From Roseobacter weihaiensis (GTDB taxonomy: Bacteria; Pseudomonadota; Alphaproteobacteria; Rhodobacterales; Rhodobacteraceae): 64,000 bases of DNA. Under the pieces are notes generated by a model, which did no database searches, had not been told where the DNA came from, and worked only from the letters and a program-made list of their open reading frames with translations. Shown here piece after piece: positions 19,508-27,889 of this stretch (its first letter is position 1; every line of letters begins with the position of its first letter). Location of the stretch: the NCBI RefSeq assembly GCF_020622345.1, contig NZ_JACNMO010000001.1:248001-312000 (forward strand), given 5' to 3'. The position numbers were made by a program, and so were the translations under genes.

Positions 19508-20683
19508 ATGACGAATGTCGTAATCGCCTCCGCCGCAAGAACTGCCGTCGGCAGCTTCGGTGGGTCTTTCGCAAACACCCCCGCACATGATCTCGGCGCG
19601 GCAATGCTTAAGGAAATCGTTGCGCGGGCAGGCGTGGATGCATCTGAAGTGTCCGAGACGATTCTGGGTCAGGTGCTGACGGCAGCCCAAGGCCAGAACC
19701 CGGCCCGTCAGGCTCATATCAACGCTGGTTTACCACAAGAATCCTCGGCCTGGACCATCAACCAGGTCTGCGGCTCGGGGCTGCGCACCGTGGCCCTTGC
19801 CGCACAGCACATCCAGCTGGGAGATGCCACAATCGTCGCCGCAGGCGGTCAGGAAAACATGACGCTTTCACCCCACGCCGCCCCGCTGCGGGCCGGGCAT
19901 AAGATGGGTGACATGAAATATATCGACACCATGATCCGCGATGGTCTGTGGGATGCTTTCAACGGCTATCACATGGGTCAAACCGCTGAAAACGTTGCTG
20001 AAAAATGGCAAATCAGTCGTGAGCAGCAGGATGAATTCGCCGTCGCGTCGCAAAACAAGGCCGAAGCCGCCCAAAAGGCCGGCAAGTTCGAGGACGAGGT
20101 GTTCGCCTATACCGTCAAGACCCGGAAGGGCGATATCGTTGTCGATAAGGACGAATACATCCGCCACGGCGCGACCATGGAGGCCATGCAAAAACTCCGC
20201 CCCGCATTCACCAAGGATGGATCGGTCACCGCAGCTAACGCCTCCGGTCTGAACGATGGCGCAGCAGGTGCCTTGCTGATGTCTGCGGATGAGGCGGAAA
20301 AGCGCGGCATTGAACCTCTGGTCCGGATTGCGAGCTATGCCACGGTGGGTCTCGACCCGTCGATCATGGGTGCAGGCCCCATCTACGCCAGCCGGAAAGC
20401 CTTGGAAAAAGCAGGCTGGAAAGCCGAAGATCTCGACCTCGTGGAGGCCAACGAGGCCTTTGCCGCGCAAGCCTGCGCGGTGAACAAGGACATGGGGTGG
20501 AACCCGGAGATCGTGAATGTCAACGGCGGTGCGATCGCAATCGGCCATCCCATCGGCGCCTCCGGTGCGCGCATCCTGAACACGCTGATCCACGAGATGA
20601 AGCGGCGCGATGCGAAAAAAGGCCTCGCCACACTTTGTATCGGTGGTGGTATGGGCGTTGCGATGTGCCTGGAGCGTCCCTGA
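19508..20683 (+). CDS. phaA: Acetyl-CoA C-acetyltransferase (beta-ketothiolase)
   Basis: 391 residues, thiolase family. The acylated cysteine is in [10 protein letters not shown] (about residue 88), the His in [16 protein letters not shown] and the second catalytic Cys in [12 protein letters not shown] near the C-terminus. It condenses two acetyl-CoA to acetoacetyl-CoA, the first step of polyhydroxybutyrate synthesis, and can work in reverse. The ATG follows AAAGGA by about ten bases. phaB lies 117 bases downstream on the same strand, giving the usual phaAB pair; no phaC synthase is in the window. Confidence 0.95.
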   Translation: MTNVVIASAARTAVGSFGGSFANTPAHDLGAAMLKEIVARAGVDASEVSETILGQVLTAAQGQNPARQAHINAGLPQESSAWTINQVCGSGLRTVALAAQHIQLGDATIVAAGGQENMTLSPHAAPLRAGHKMGDMKYIDTMIRDGLWDAFNGYHMGQTAENVAEKWQISREQQDEFAVASQNKAEAAQKAGKFEDEVFAYTVKTRKGDIVVDKDEYIRHGATMEAMQKLRPAFTKDGSVTAANASGLNDGAAGALLMSADEAEKRGIEPLVRIASYATVGLDPSIMGAGPIYASRKALEKAGWKAEDLDLVEANEAFAAQACAVNKDMGWNPEIVNVNGGAIAIGHPIGASGARILNTLIHEMKRRDAKKGLATLCIGGGMGVAMCLERP

Positions 20684-20692
20684 TCTAGATCA

Positions 20693-20716
20693 AGGCGGCC
20701 TCCTCGGGCGCCGCCT
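20693..20716 (+). other. Hairpin between phaA and phaB
   Basis: AGGCGGC (20693-20699) and GCCGCCT (20710-20716) can form a 7-bp GC-rich stem with a ten-base loop. No T-run follows, so it is more likely a processing or mRNA-stability element, or partial attenuator, than a full terminator. Confidence 0.4.
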
Positions 20717-20800
20717 AAGACCCGCCGCATGATCGCATATTCTTGTGAGCATGTGTAAGAGACCGACCCAAAATCGAAGACCACTGGAGGAGACCAAAGT

Positions 20801-21523
20801 ATGTCCCGTGTTGCACTTGTCACCGGAGGCAGCCGGGGAATCGGCGCCGCAATTTCCAATGCCCTGAAAGATGCGGGGTATTCTGTCGCCGCCACCTACG
20901 CAGGCAACGATGAAGCCGCCTCGAAATTCACCGCTGAGACAGGTATCAAGACCTACAAGTGGAATGTCGCCGATTACGACGAGAGCAAGAACGGTATCGC
21001 CCAGGTCGAATCCGACCTTGGCCCGATTGACGTGGTCGTCGCCAACGCAGGCATCACACGCGATGCCCCTTTCCACAAAATGACGCCAGAGCAATGGCAA
21101 CAGGTGATCGACACAAACCTGACCGGTGTTTTCAACACGGTCCATCCGGTTTGGCCCGGCATGCGAGAGCGCAAATTCGGACGCGTCATCGTGATCAGCT
21201 CGATCAACGGTCAGAAGGGGCAGTTCGCGCAAGTGAACTATGCCGCGACCAAAGCAGGCGATCTGGGCATCGTGAAATCGCTGGCTCAGGAAGGGGCGCG
21301 CGCCGGTATCACCGCAAACGCGATCTGCCCGGGTTACATCGCGACAGAAATGGTGATGGCCGTCCCGGAAAAAGTCCGCGAAAGCATTATCGGCCAGATC
21401 CCGGCGGGCCGCCTGGGCGAGCCCGAAGAGATTGCGCGCTGTGTGGCTTTCCTTGCCTCTGACGACGCAGGCTTCATCAATGGCTCGACCATCTCTGCCA
21501 ATGGCGCTCAGTTCTTCGTCTAG
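20801..21523 (+). CDS. phaB: Acetoacetyl-CoA reductase
   Basis: 240 residues, short-chain dehydrogenase/reductase. The NADPH motif TGGSRGIGAAI is at residues about 7-17, NAGIT at about 84, and the catalytic Tyr-Lys in YAATKAG with the preceding Ser in ISSINGQKGQFAQ, a motif typical of PhaB. It reduces acetoacetyl-CoA to (R)-3-hydroxybutyryl-CoA for polyhydroxybutyrate. A strong AGGAGA ribosome site precedes the ATG. It is followed by a good bidirectional terminator. Confidence 0.95.
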   Translation: MSRVALVTGGSRGIGAAISNALKDAGYSVAATYAGNDEAASKFTAETGIKTYKWNVADYDESKNGIAQVESDLGPIDVVVANAGITRDAPFHKMTPEQWQQVIDTNLTGVFNTVHPVWPGMRERKFGRVIVISSINGQKGQFAQVNYAATKAGDLGIVKSLAQEGARAGITANAICPGYIATEMVMAVPEKVRESIIGQIPAGRLGEPEEIARCVAFLASDDAGFINGSTISANGAQFFV

Positions 21524-21542
21524 AATACCAATCCAAGACGAA

Positions 21543-21576
21543 AAAAGGGACCGGTTCTCACAAACCGGCCCCTTTT
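21543..21576 (+). terminator. Intrinsic terminator after phaB
   Basis: AAAAGGGACCGGTT (21543-21556) pairs with AACCGGCCCCTTTT (21563-21576) with one A-C mismatch and a six-base loop, 19 bases after the phaB stop. The A-rich 5' arm and T-rich 3' arm let it work in both directions, so it may also end the small minus-strand gene at 21603. Confidence 0.85.
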
Positions 21577-21602
21577 CTATCCCGTAAGATCGCTGCAGAC
21601 AA

Positions 21603-21722
21603 TCAGCGGGAAACGGATGACGGGAAAAGCCAGTCCCAGGCGTCGCGCAGAATCTGGCCGCGTTCCTGGTGGGCCCGCTGGAGTGCTGCTCGGGTTCTCT
21701 CCGTGGTGGCGGCTTCGAACAT
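21603..21722 (-). CDS. 39-residue conserved-looking small protein
   Basis: ATG at 21722 lies eight bases after a perfect AAGGAG, and the frame runs 39 codons to TGA at 21603. The peptide starts MFEAATTERTRAALQRAHQE and ends with RDAWDWLF then PSSVSR, so it is a charged amphipathic helix followed by a short tryptophan-rich hydrophobic patch. It has its own candidate promoter (21769-21797) and a shared terminator downstream. The architecture of promoter, ribosome site, short frame and terminator argues for a real gene. I do not recognise a function. It diverges from the LysR gene at 21841. Confidence 0.65.
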   Translation of the reverse strand: MFEAATTERTRAALQRAHQERGQILRDAWDWLFPSSVSR

Positions 21723-21768
21723 ATCTTGATCTCCTTAAGATTTTCATCAGTGCTTCTAAACTAATCCC

Positions 21769-21797
21769 TATATGACATTGGTTTAAAAGAGTGACAA
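21769..21797 (-). promoter_or_regulatory. Candidate promoter of the 39-residue gene
   Basis: On the minus strand TTGTCA (21797 to 21792) and CATATA (21774 to 21769) are spaced by 17 bases, predicting a start near 21762 and a 5' leader of about 40 bases. The spacer is AT-rich, and LysR-type regulators often bind such divergent regions. Confidence 0.4.
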
Positions 21798-21840
21798 ACG
21801 AGACTTTTCATTCCTTCAGTTAAGTTATACTTATCTGATT

Positions 21841-22773
21841 ATGCCTGATCGCCTACCCCCTCTGACCGCCTTGCGTGCTTTTGATGCCGCAGCCCGTCAT
21901 ATGTCTTTTGCCAAGGCCGCAGAGGAGCTGTCAGTGACCCCCGCCGCACTGAGCTTTCAGATCAAATCACTGGAAGAGCATCTTGGAGCGCCCCTTTTTC
22001 GCCGGCTGAACCGCGCAGTCGAACTGACCGATGCTGGCAAAACCCTGGCCCATGGCGCTGCGGATGGGTTTCAAACCCTCGCCGCTGCATGGCGCGCAAC
22101 GCAGCGGCTTCAGGACGGCCAGACGCTCACGGTGACAGCGGGACCCGCCTTCACCGCCAAATGGTTGGCACCCCGATTATATGAGTTCGCCCAAGGCCAC
22201 CCGGATATCGAGTTGCGATTTTCTGCCTCCCTGCGGATCGTGGATTTCGCGCGCGATGCGGTGGATGTGGCAATCCGCTACGGTGCCACGGTTGATCCGG
22301 ATCTTTGGGCGCTCCCCCTTGCGGAGGACTGGGTGGCCCCGGTGATGACACCGGGATTGGCGGAAAAATACCCAACTCCGCAAAGCCTGACCAAGGCACC
22401 GCTGATCTTTGATGATTCCATCAACTTCGTTGAGCCGCGCTGCGATTGGCGCGCGTGGTTTTCTGCTATGGGTATCGCCTATGGCCCCGATCATGGGCCC
22501 CGCTTCAGTCAGGCAGATCACGCGATCGATGCTGCTTTGGCGGGTGTCGGGGTGGTGCTTGGACGGCGGGCACTGGTTGTCAAGGACATTGCCGAAGGGC
22601 GTCTGGTGCTGCCCTTCCCGCAAGCCATCATGACGGGGGGGCGGTTTCATTTCCTGTGTCCGCAAGGCACTCAAGACCGACCTCAGGTCCGCGCTTTTCG
22701 CGACTGGATCGTCCGCGAGATCGAAAAAACAGCTTACGTGACAGAGGGTTTGGAAATTCTGCGCGTGAGTTAG
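21841..22773 (+). CDS. LysR-family transcriptional regulator, GcvA-like
   Basis: 310 residues. The N-terminal helix-turn-helix (residues about 7-65; AAEELSVTPAALSFQIKSLE) and the effector domain with VTAGPAFTAKWLAPRL match the GcvA-like branch. It would regulate targets that often include the divergent gene. No ribosome site is visible: TATACT at 21826-21831 lies only nine bases before the ATG, so the mRNA may be leaderless or nearly so (inference). A hairpin without a T-run lies at 22781-22810. Confidence 0.88.
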   Translation: MPDRLPPLTALRAFDAAARHMSFAKAAEELSVTPAALSFQIKSLEEHLGAPLFRRLNRAVELTDAGKTLAHGAADGFQTLAAAWRATQRLQDGQTLTVTAGPAFTAKWLAPRLYEFAQGHPDIELRFSASLRIVDFARDAVDVAIRYGATVDPDLWALPLAEDWVAPVMTPGLAEKYPTPQSLTKAPLIFDDSINFVEPRCDWRAWFSAMGIAYGPDHGPRFSQADHAIDAALAGVGVVLGRRALVVKDIAEGRLVLPFPQAIMTGGRFHFLCPQGTQDRPQVRAFRDWIVREIEKTAYVTEGLEILRVS

Positions 22774-22780
22774 CGGACAG

Positions 22781-22810
22781 AGGGAGGCGCCGCCTTCGCG
22801 CGCCTGCCCT
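22781..22810. terminator. Possible bidirectional hairpin between LysR and YdcH genes
   Basis: AGGGAGGCG (22781-22789) faces CGCCTGCCCT (22801-22810), forming a broken stem of about eight pairs with an 11-base loop between two converging genes. It lacks a clear T-run on either strand, so termination is only suggested. Confidence 0.35.
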
Positions 22811-22827
22811 ACAGGTCGACCGGAGCT

Positions 22828-22992
22828 TTAACTCGACAGTCGTGTGATTTCTTCTTTGACGCGGAGTTTTTGTTTTTTGAGGTCGGCGACATCCAGGGTG
22901 TCTACGCCCGGTGCACGTTGGGCGGCCTCGACAGCCGCACTGAGGGATTCATGCTTCTTTTTCAGTTGTTCAACATGTGCATTCAAGCTCAT
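22828..22992 (-). CDS. YdcH/DUF465 family small protein
   Basis: 54 residues, too short for many gene callers. ATG 22992 follows AGGAGGACTGA, an excellent ribosome site. The peptide opens MSLNAHVEQLKKKHESLSAA and has a second charged helix (VADLKKQKLRVKEEITRL), the helical-hairpin pattern of DUF465/YdcH. These abundant small cytoplasmic proteins have no settled function. It stands alone, converging on the LysR gene; the spacer upstream to 23106 holds the trmN6 3' end and no other gene. Confidence 0.85.
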   Translation of the reverse strand: MSLNAHVEQLKKKHESLSAAVEAAQRAPGVDTLDVADLKKQKLRVKEEITRLSS

Positions 22993-23105
22993 TCAGTCCT
23001 CCTGTTACTTCGGTTACAGCGTCAAGTTGAACACATCATGTGATTCAAGTCACGCTGCATCCGCATTATGCACCTGCAAAGCGTTAACGAGGCCTTAATA
23101 TCAGA

Positions 23106-23846
23106 CTAGAAAACGAGCGACCCACCATGACGCAGGGCCGCGCGCACTTCCGCGACGTAGCTGTCGCCATCCCTTTCATGGCGCGGCCCCTCATGCAGCA
23201 CCAACGGCGCATGGAGCTTGAACGCCCCCCGCCCGTTCTTGCGACCGCGCACGATCACAAGTTCAGTGGCGCGATCTTGCCGCGGACAAATCGGCAGCAC
23301 TTCGATGCTGCCCAACCTTGCGGTCATTGTGGTCAGGATTTCGGGCAGCCTTTCGACGCGGTGGATGAAATGTGCGTATCCCTTTGGAGCCAACCGCTTG
23401 GCCGCAACCTTCACCCAGTCAGAAAGCGGTGTCGCTTCTCCCAGCGCGGCTTCGCGTCCGGTATCTGTTGCCGCACGCCCTGCTCTGCGGTCGAAATAGG
23501 GGGGATTTGCCAAGACATGGTCAAACTGCCGTTGGCGCAACGCCAGCGGCAGATCCATCAGATCAGCGGTGACCACCTCGAAATTGCCTCCCCCGTTCCG
23601 GCGCGCAAGAGCGGCGTAGTCTTCCTGCAGCTCGACACCGGCCAAGGTCAGGCCGGGCACGCGCGCTCCAAGACAAAGCGCTGCCGCGCCGACACCGCAC
23701 CCCAAATCGAGAACGCGCTCTCCGGCCTGCGCGGGCACTGTCGCGGCCAAGAGCACCGGATCGACGCCCGCCCGGTAACCTGTTGTCGGCTGATACAGCA
23801 TGACCTTGCCGCCCAGAAACGCGTCTTTTGTCAGCCGGGTGGTCAT
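23106..23846 (-). CDS. tRNA1(Val) (adenine37-N6)-methyltransferase-like enzyme
   Basis: 246 residues. SAM motif I DLGCGVGAAALCLGA (about residues 47-61) and the N6-adenine methyltransferase motif ANPPYFDRRAG (about 114-124) are clear; NPPY marks amino-methylation of adenine or of glutamine. The opening GGKVMLYQPTTGYRAGVDPVLL resembles TrmN6 (YfiC), which modifies A37 of valine tRNA, so that is the preferred call. It overlaps the DUF2007 gene upstream by four bases (ATGA), so the two are co-translated. Confidence 0.82.
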   Translation of the reverse strand: MTTRLTKDAFLGGKVMLYQPTTGYRAGVDPVLLAATVPAQAGERVLDLGCGVGAAALCLGARVPGLTLAGVELQEDYAALARRNGGGNFEVVTADLMDLPLALRQRQFDHVLANPPYFDRRAGRAATDTGREAALGEATPLSDWVKVAAKRLAPKGYAHFIHRVERLPEILTTMTARLGSIEVLPICPRQDRATELVIVRGRKNGRGAFKLHAPLVLHEGPRHERDGDSYVAEVRAALRHGGSLVF

Positions 23847-24058
23847 AACCCGAGGGGGATGTCATTATCCGTCATCACCCGCGTTGCCGCTGCGTGATCG
23901 TCTGTCCTGACCATCAGCCTGCGCGGGAAGATTCCGATGCCGCCTTCGAGTACGCTCATGTTTACGTCCATTTCAAAGCAGGCTATATCCTCCCCTTGGA
24001 GAAGGGCGGTGGCAAAAGCAATGATCGTAGGGTCGGTGCTGCGCAAAAGTTCCTTCAT
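23843..24058 (-). CDS. DUF2007 (putative signal-transducing) protein
   Basis: 71 residues from ATG 24058 (MKELLRSTDPTIIAFATALL). It has the short alpha/beta pattern of DUF2007 proteins, with GIFPRRLMVRTDDHAAA towards the end. Upstream in-frame codons would add 15 residues, but neither start has a good ribosome site. The function is unknown. Its stop overlaps the start of the methyltransferase by four bases, and its start is only 56 bases from the divergent polyprenyl synthase start. Confidence 0.78.
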   Translation of the reverse strand: MKELLRSTDPTIIAFATALLQGEDIACFEMDVNMSVLEGGIGIFPRRLMVRTDDHAAATRVMTDNDIPLGL

Positions 24059-24114
24059 ATCAGGGATGTAAGGGCAAGCCGGTGAAGATGTCGAGCCTTG
24101 CAAACGGGAAGTTG

Positions 24115-25116
24115 ATGTCGAAAACCGAGAATTTCCAGAAACCGCATGACCGTATGGCCAGTTTTCTGGAAAAAGACCTGGCGGCTGTCAATGAATTGAT
24201 CCGTGCGCGGATGGCCTCAAAGCATGCGCCCCGCATCCCCGAAGTGACCGCCCACCTGGTCGAAGCGGGCGGGAAACGTCTGCGTCCGATGCTGACGCTC
24301 GCCGCTGCGCATCTGTGCGGATATGACGGCCCATTTCACATCCATCTGGCCGCCACAGTAGAGTTCATTCACACTGCCACGCTGCTGCATGACGATGTTG
24401 TCGATGAGAGCGGCCAGCGCCGGGGGCGTCCGACGGCAAACCTGCTGTGGGACAACAAATCGTCGGTGCTGGTTGGCGATTATCTGTTCTCCCGCAGTTT
24501 CCAGCTGATGGTTGAGACCGGATCGCTGCGGGTGCTCAGCATCCTGTCCAACGCCTCCGCCACAATTGCCGAGGGCGAGGTTTTGCAATTGACCGCCAGC
24601 CAGGACCTCAACACAACCGAAGAGATTTACCTGCAGGTGGTGCGGGGCAAAACGGCCGCGCTCTTTTCCGCCGCGACTGAGGTGGGCGGGGTCATCGCAG
24701 GCGCGCCTGATGCGCAGGTGCGCGCCCTTTATGACTATGGCGACGCACTTGGCGTGGCCTTCCAGATTGTCGATGATCTGCTGGATTTTCAGGGCGATGC
24801 CAGTGTGATCGGTAAAAACCTGGGCGACGATTTTCGCGAGCGCAAGCTGACAATGCCGCTGATCAAGGCCATTGCCAAGGCCGATGCGGAAGAGCGCGCC
24901 TTTTGGGTGCGGACCATCGAAAAGGGCAGGCAGGAAGACGGCGATCTCGACCATGCGATTTCGCTTTTGCACAAACACGGCGCGCTGGCGGACACCAGTG
25001 CCGTGGCGCGCGCTGAGAGCGCGCGGGCAAAGGCAGCGCTGACCCCTTTGCCGGATCATCCTGTAAAGAAGATGCTGACAGATCTCGCGGATTACGTGGT
25101 TGAGCGGATCAACTGA
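24115..25116 (+). CDS. Long-chain all-trans-polyprenyl diphosphate synthase
   Basis: 333 residues from ATG 24115; ATG 24088 or GTG 24082 would add nine or eleven. The two aspartate-rich Mg2+ motifs are LLHDDVVDE (about residue 80-88) and VDDLLDF (about 220). It elongates farnesyl diphosphate for the ubiquinone side chain. Residues before the first motif are of the long-chain (solanesyl/decaprenyl) type rather than FPP synthase; ubiquinone-10 is usual in Rhodobacteraceae, so decaprenyl is likely but not proven. Its 3' end overlaps the converging ispE by 25 bases, placing two steps of isoprenoid supply tail to tail. Confidence 0.92.
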   Translation: MSKTENFQKPHDRMASFLEKDLAAVNELIRARMASKHAPRIPEVTAHLVEAGGKRLRPMLTLAAAHLCGYDGPFHIHLAATVEFIHTATLLHDDVVDESGQRRGRPTANLLWDNKSSVLVGDYLFSRSFQLMVETGSLRVLSILSNASATIAEGEVLQLTASQDLNTTEEIYLQVVRGKTAALFSAATEVGGVIAGAPDAQVRALYDYGDALGVAFQIVDDLLDFQGDASVIGKNLGDDFRERKLTMPLIKAIAKADAEERAFWVRTIEKGRQEDGDLDHAISLLHKHGALADTSAVARAESARAKAALTPLPDHPVKKMLTDLADYVVERIN

Positions 25117-26021
25117 CGTGGCAAGGCACGGTCAAGCTGATCGCCCAGACGTACAGCCCTGACCCACCAGTCTTTATGCTTTTTGCGCAGCGCATCTGCA
25201 CCGGCCCTGGCCATAGCGGCCGTGTCATATAGACCAAAAACCGTGGCCCCCGATCCGGACATCCGGGCCAGGCGACAGTTCTGGTCTGCCGCAAGTGCCG
25301 ACTTCACCTCACCGATGACGGGTTCCAGCCCCATCGCCGCCTCTTCCAGATCGTTCCGCTGACGCGCCAGCCAAAGGAACAGGTCATTTGGCCCTGCAAA
25401 CCGGGGAAGCGTGGCGGGCATCGGCGGCTTGTCACGGTGTTTCAGGGCGGAGAACACAGATGGCGTCGCAACGCGACATCTCGGGTTAATCAAAACAGCG
25501 TGCAGTTCGGGAAGCTGCGGAAGCGGGGTCATCTCTTCACCGATCCCGCGGATGCGGGCCGCGCGGGACAACAGGCACATCGGGATGTCTGCGCCCAAGG
25601 CCAGCAGTTTCTGGGCCATGGGCGTGTTGGCCGGATCGTAGAGCGCGGGGGATACCTGTCCGCCCCGCCGAAATGTCATAAGACCGCGAAAGGCCGCCGC
25701 CGCATCTGCCGACCCGCCCCCGATACCGGAGGACACCGGCAGGTTCTTGGTCAGCAGAAAGGAGGCGCCCGGCATGTCCTCGAACAAGGCCGCGACCTTC
25801 AGGACAAGGTTGTCCATATCGACAGGAACGGCTGCGGCCTCAGGGCCTTCGGTGATGACCGAGACCGTCTTGCCGGTTTGCACAACAAGCTCATCCCCCA
25901 CATCGGCAAAGGCCACCAAGCTGTCGAGCAAATGATAGCCATCCGCGCGCTGCCCCGTCACGTGAAGGGTCAGGTTAATTTTTGCTGGCGCAAAAACGCT
26001 TACGAATGTGGACGTTTGCAT
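25092..26021 (-). CDS. ispE: 4-diphosphocytidyl-2-C-methyl-D-erythritol kinase
   Basis: 309 residues from ATG 26021 (MQTSTFVSVFAPAKINLTLHV). The GHMP kinase ATP motif PVSSGIGGGSADAAA lies at about residues 91-105, and the substrate Lys/Asp are in APAKINL. IspE phosphorylates CDP-ME in the non-mevalonate pathway. The start has no clear ribosome site and is 12 bases after the TPR gene stop, so translation may be coupled. A long upstream in-frame extension is discarded because it lies inside the TPR gene. Confidence 0.92.
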   Translation of the reverse strand: MQTSTFVSVFAPAKINLTLHVTGQRADGYHLLDSLVAFADVGDELVVQTGKTVSVITEGPEAAAVPVDMDNLVLKVAALFEDMPGASFLLTKNLPVSSGIGGGSADAAAAFRGLMTFRRGGQVSPALYDPANTPMAQKLLALGADIPMCLLSRAARIRGIGEEMTPLPQLPELHAVLINPRCRVATPSVFSALKHRDKPPMPATLPRFAGPNDLFLWLARQRNDLEEAAMGLEPVIGEVKSALAADQNCRLARMSGSGATVFGLYDTAAMARAGADALRKKHKDWWVRAVRLGDQLDRALPRQLIRSTT

Positions 26022-26032
26022 GCGGTGGAGGG

Positions 26033-27742
26033 TTACTCTCTCGCCACCCTCAAAGGTTCCGCGCCCTCTTCTTCGAGCACGACATCCAGCCCCACTGCGA
26101 GCTTGCGACGTATGCGATCGGGATCGATATCTTCCACGGTTTCGCCGCGGTCGATAAAGGACAATGCACGCGACCACTGGAATTCCGCTTCGCGGTAGCG
26201 GCCGACGGCCCAGTAGACATCGCCAAGGTGATCGTTGACAACCGGATCAACAGCCATCAGTTCCACCGCCCGTTCCATATGCGGCACCGCTTCTTCGTAG
26301 CGCCCCAGCCGGTAGAGCGCCCATCCCAGAGAGTCGATGATATAGCCGCTGTCGGGACTTGCCGAAACGGCCTGTTCGATCATTTCCAGCGCTTCATCCA
26401 GATTGATCTGCTTTTCCACCAAGGAATAGCCGAGGTAGTTCAGCACCTGTGGCTGCCCGGGGTTCAGCTCAAGGGCGGCGCGAAAATCAGCTTCGGCCTG
26501 CTCCCAGTTGCCTTGCCGTTCATGCGATATCGCTCGGGCATAGAGCAGGAACCAACTGGGCTGGCCCGTTTCCTGAGTAAGGGCCACAGCCCGGTCGTAG
26601 GCAATGACGGCTTCTTCAAACCGGTCCTGCTGGCGCATGGCATCGCCCAAGGCGGATTGTACGGTTACAAGGTGACCGTGGCTGCGCGCGAGCTGTTCGA
26701 GAACCTCAACCCCCGCACCCGCCCGGCCAGAGCTGCGCAGGGCCGCTGCCCGGCCAAGCTCCGCCGCATGATAGGCCGGATCGTTCGCCGGCACCTCCTT
26801 GAACACCGCAATCGCCGCATCATGCTGCTCAAGGGTCTCAAAAAGCTCTGCGGTCAACAACAGCGCATCGACGTGATCGGGTCGTAATATGCGCGCGATT
26901 TGAGCGTAAAGAAGCGTATACTCAGGTTCGGCTTCACTGCGCAGGGCCGCTGACACGGTAAAAAATACCTCGGCAAAGCCTTCCCTGACCGAATTCACGT
27001 GGGTGAACGGCAGCGGCTCCTCTTCGTTCAGAGCCGCGATGACGGCATCAATTTCGGGGTCGGTCGCCCCTGAAAACATGGTTTGCAGCAACTGCAACGC
27101 TTCGTCTTCGCGTTCAAGCTGAGACAATATCTCGACCCGCGCCAGAACCCCCCGCCGCGTTTGCAGGACCGACCGGGTCTCATCCGCAGCAAAAATCTGA
27201 TCGGCGCTTTCAAAGTCACCGACAGACGCGAGCGCCATCGCTTTATGGAACATCGCGAAAGCTTCGAGACCGGACTCTTCTGCAATACTGTCAAAGCGTT
27301 CCAACGCGTCACTGACACTGCCGTTGCCCATCAATGCCCAGGACTCGACCAGCCCGTCCACCAAGGCACCGATCCGGTTTTCGTAAGGGGCAAGATCCAA
27401 AAGCTCGTCATAGGCCTCACGCGTTATCATATCAGCGGTCAGCACGAGCTGCGCCACTTGGCTGGTCTGGCCCGCGCTCTGAATAGCGGTGGCAATCGGT
27501 AGGGCCCGCTCAAGCCGTCCCAGAGCCAACTGCGCCACAAGGGCACTCTCCATCAGTTCCAGATTACCCGGATCACGCGCCAGTGCCTGCGTGTAATAAG
27601 AAGCTGCCTGCTCGAAATCATTTTGTATCGCAGCAGACCGGGCGGCCAGATAGGGTCCGGCAATCGACTGCGCAGCCAAGGGGGCCGCGAGGGCCAGAGA
27701 CAGCCCCACGGCGGCAATCGGTGTCAACAATCTGCGCATCAT
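26033..27742 (-). CDS. Exported TPR-repeat protein
   Basis: 569 residues from ATG 27742 behind AAGAGG. Residues about 1-24 are a signal peptide ending APLAAQ (MMRRLLTPIAAVGLSLALA). The rest is a run of tetratricopeptide repeats, clearest at residues about 40-80, 140-220 and 390-540 (for example EQAASYYTQALARDPGNLEL and NYLGYSLVEKQINLDEALEM). It should be a periplasmic or outer-membrane-associated scaffold. It heads a likely two-gene unit with ispE, but no functional link to isoprenoid synthesis is apparent. Confidence 0.85.
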   Translation of the reverse strand: MMRRLLTPIAAVGLSLALAAPLAAQSIAGPYLAARSAAIQNDFEQAASYYTQALARDPGNLELMESALVAQLALGRLERALPIATAIQSAGQTSQVAQLVLTADMITREAYDELLDLAPYENRIGALVDGLVESWALMGNGSVSDALERFDSIAEESGLEAFAMFHKAMALASVGDFESADQIFAADETRSVLQTRRGVLARVEILSQLEREDEALQLLQTMFSGATDPEIDAVIAALNEEEPLPFTHVNSVREGFAEVFFTVSAALRSEAEPEYTLLYAQIARILRPDHVDALLLTAELFETLEQHDAAIAVFKEVPANDPAYHAAELGRAAALRSSGRAGAGVEVLEQLARSHGHLVTVQSALGDAMRQQDRFEEAVIAYDRAVALTQETGQPSWFLLYARAISHERQGNWEQAEADFRAALELNPGQPQVLNYLGYSLVEKQINLDEALEMIEQAVSASPDSGYIIDSLGWALYRLGRYEEAVPHMERAVELMAVDPVVNDHLGDVYWAVGRYREAEFQWSRALSFIDRGETVEDIDPDRIRRKLAVGLDVVLEEEGAEPLRVARE

Positions 27743-27889
27743 GATAGGTGACCTCTTATGGCTTTTGACTGCTGGCACAGGCTATCAGGTTCCGCCGCAA
27801 GCGCAATGCTCGCGGCCTCAATGGTCCATAATCCGCGGCTGCCTTCACGTGATTTTCATCGGGACGGCGCCCAATAGGGCAGGCAGAAC

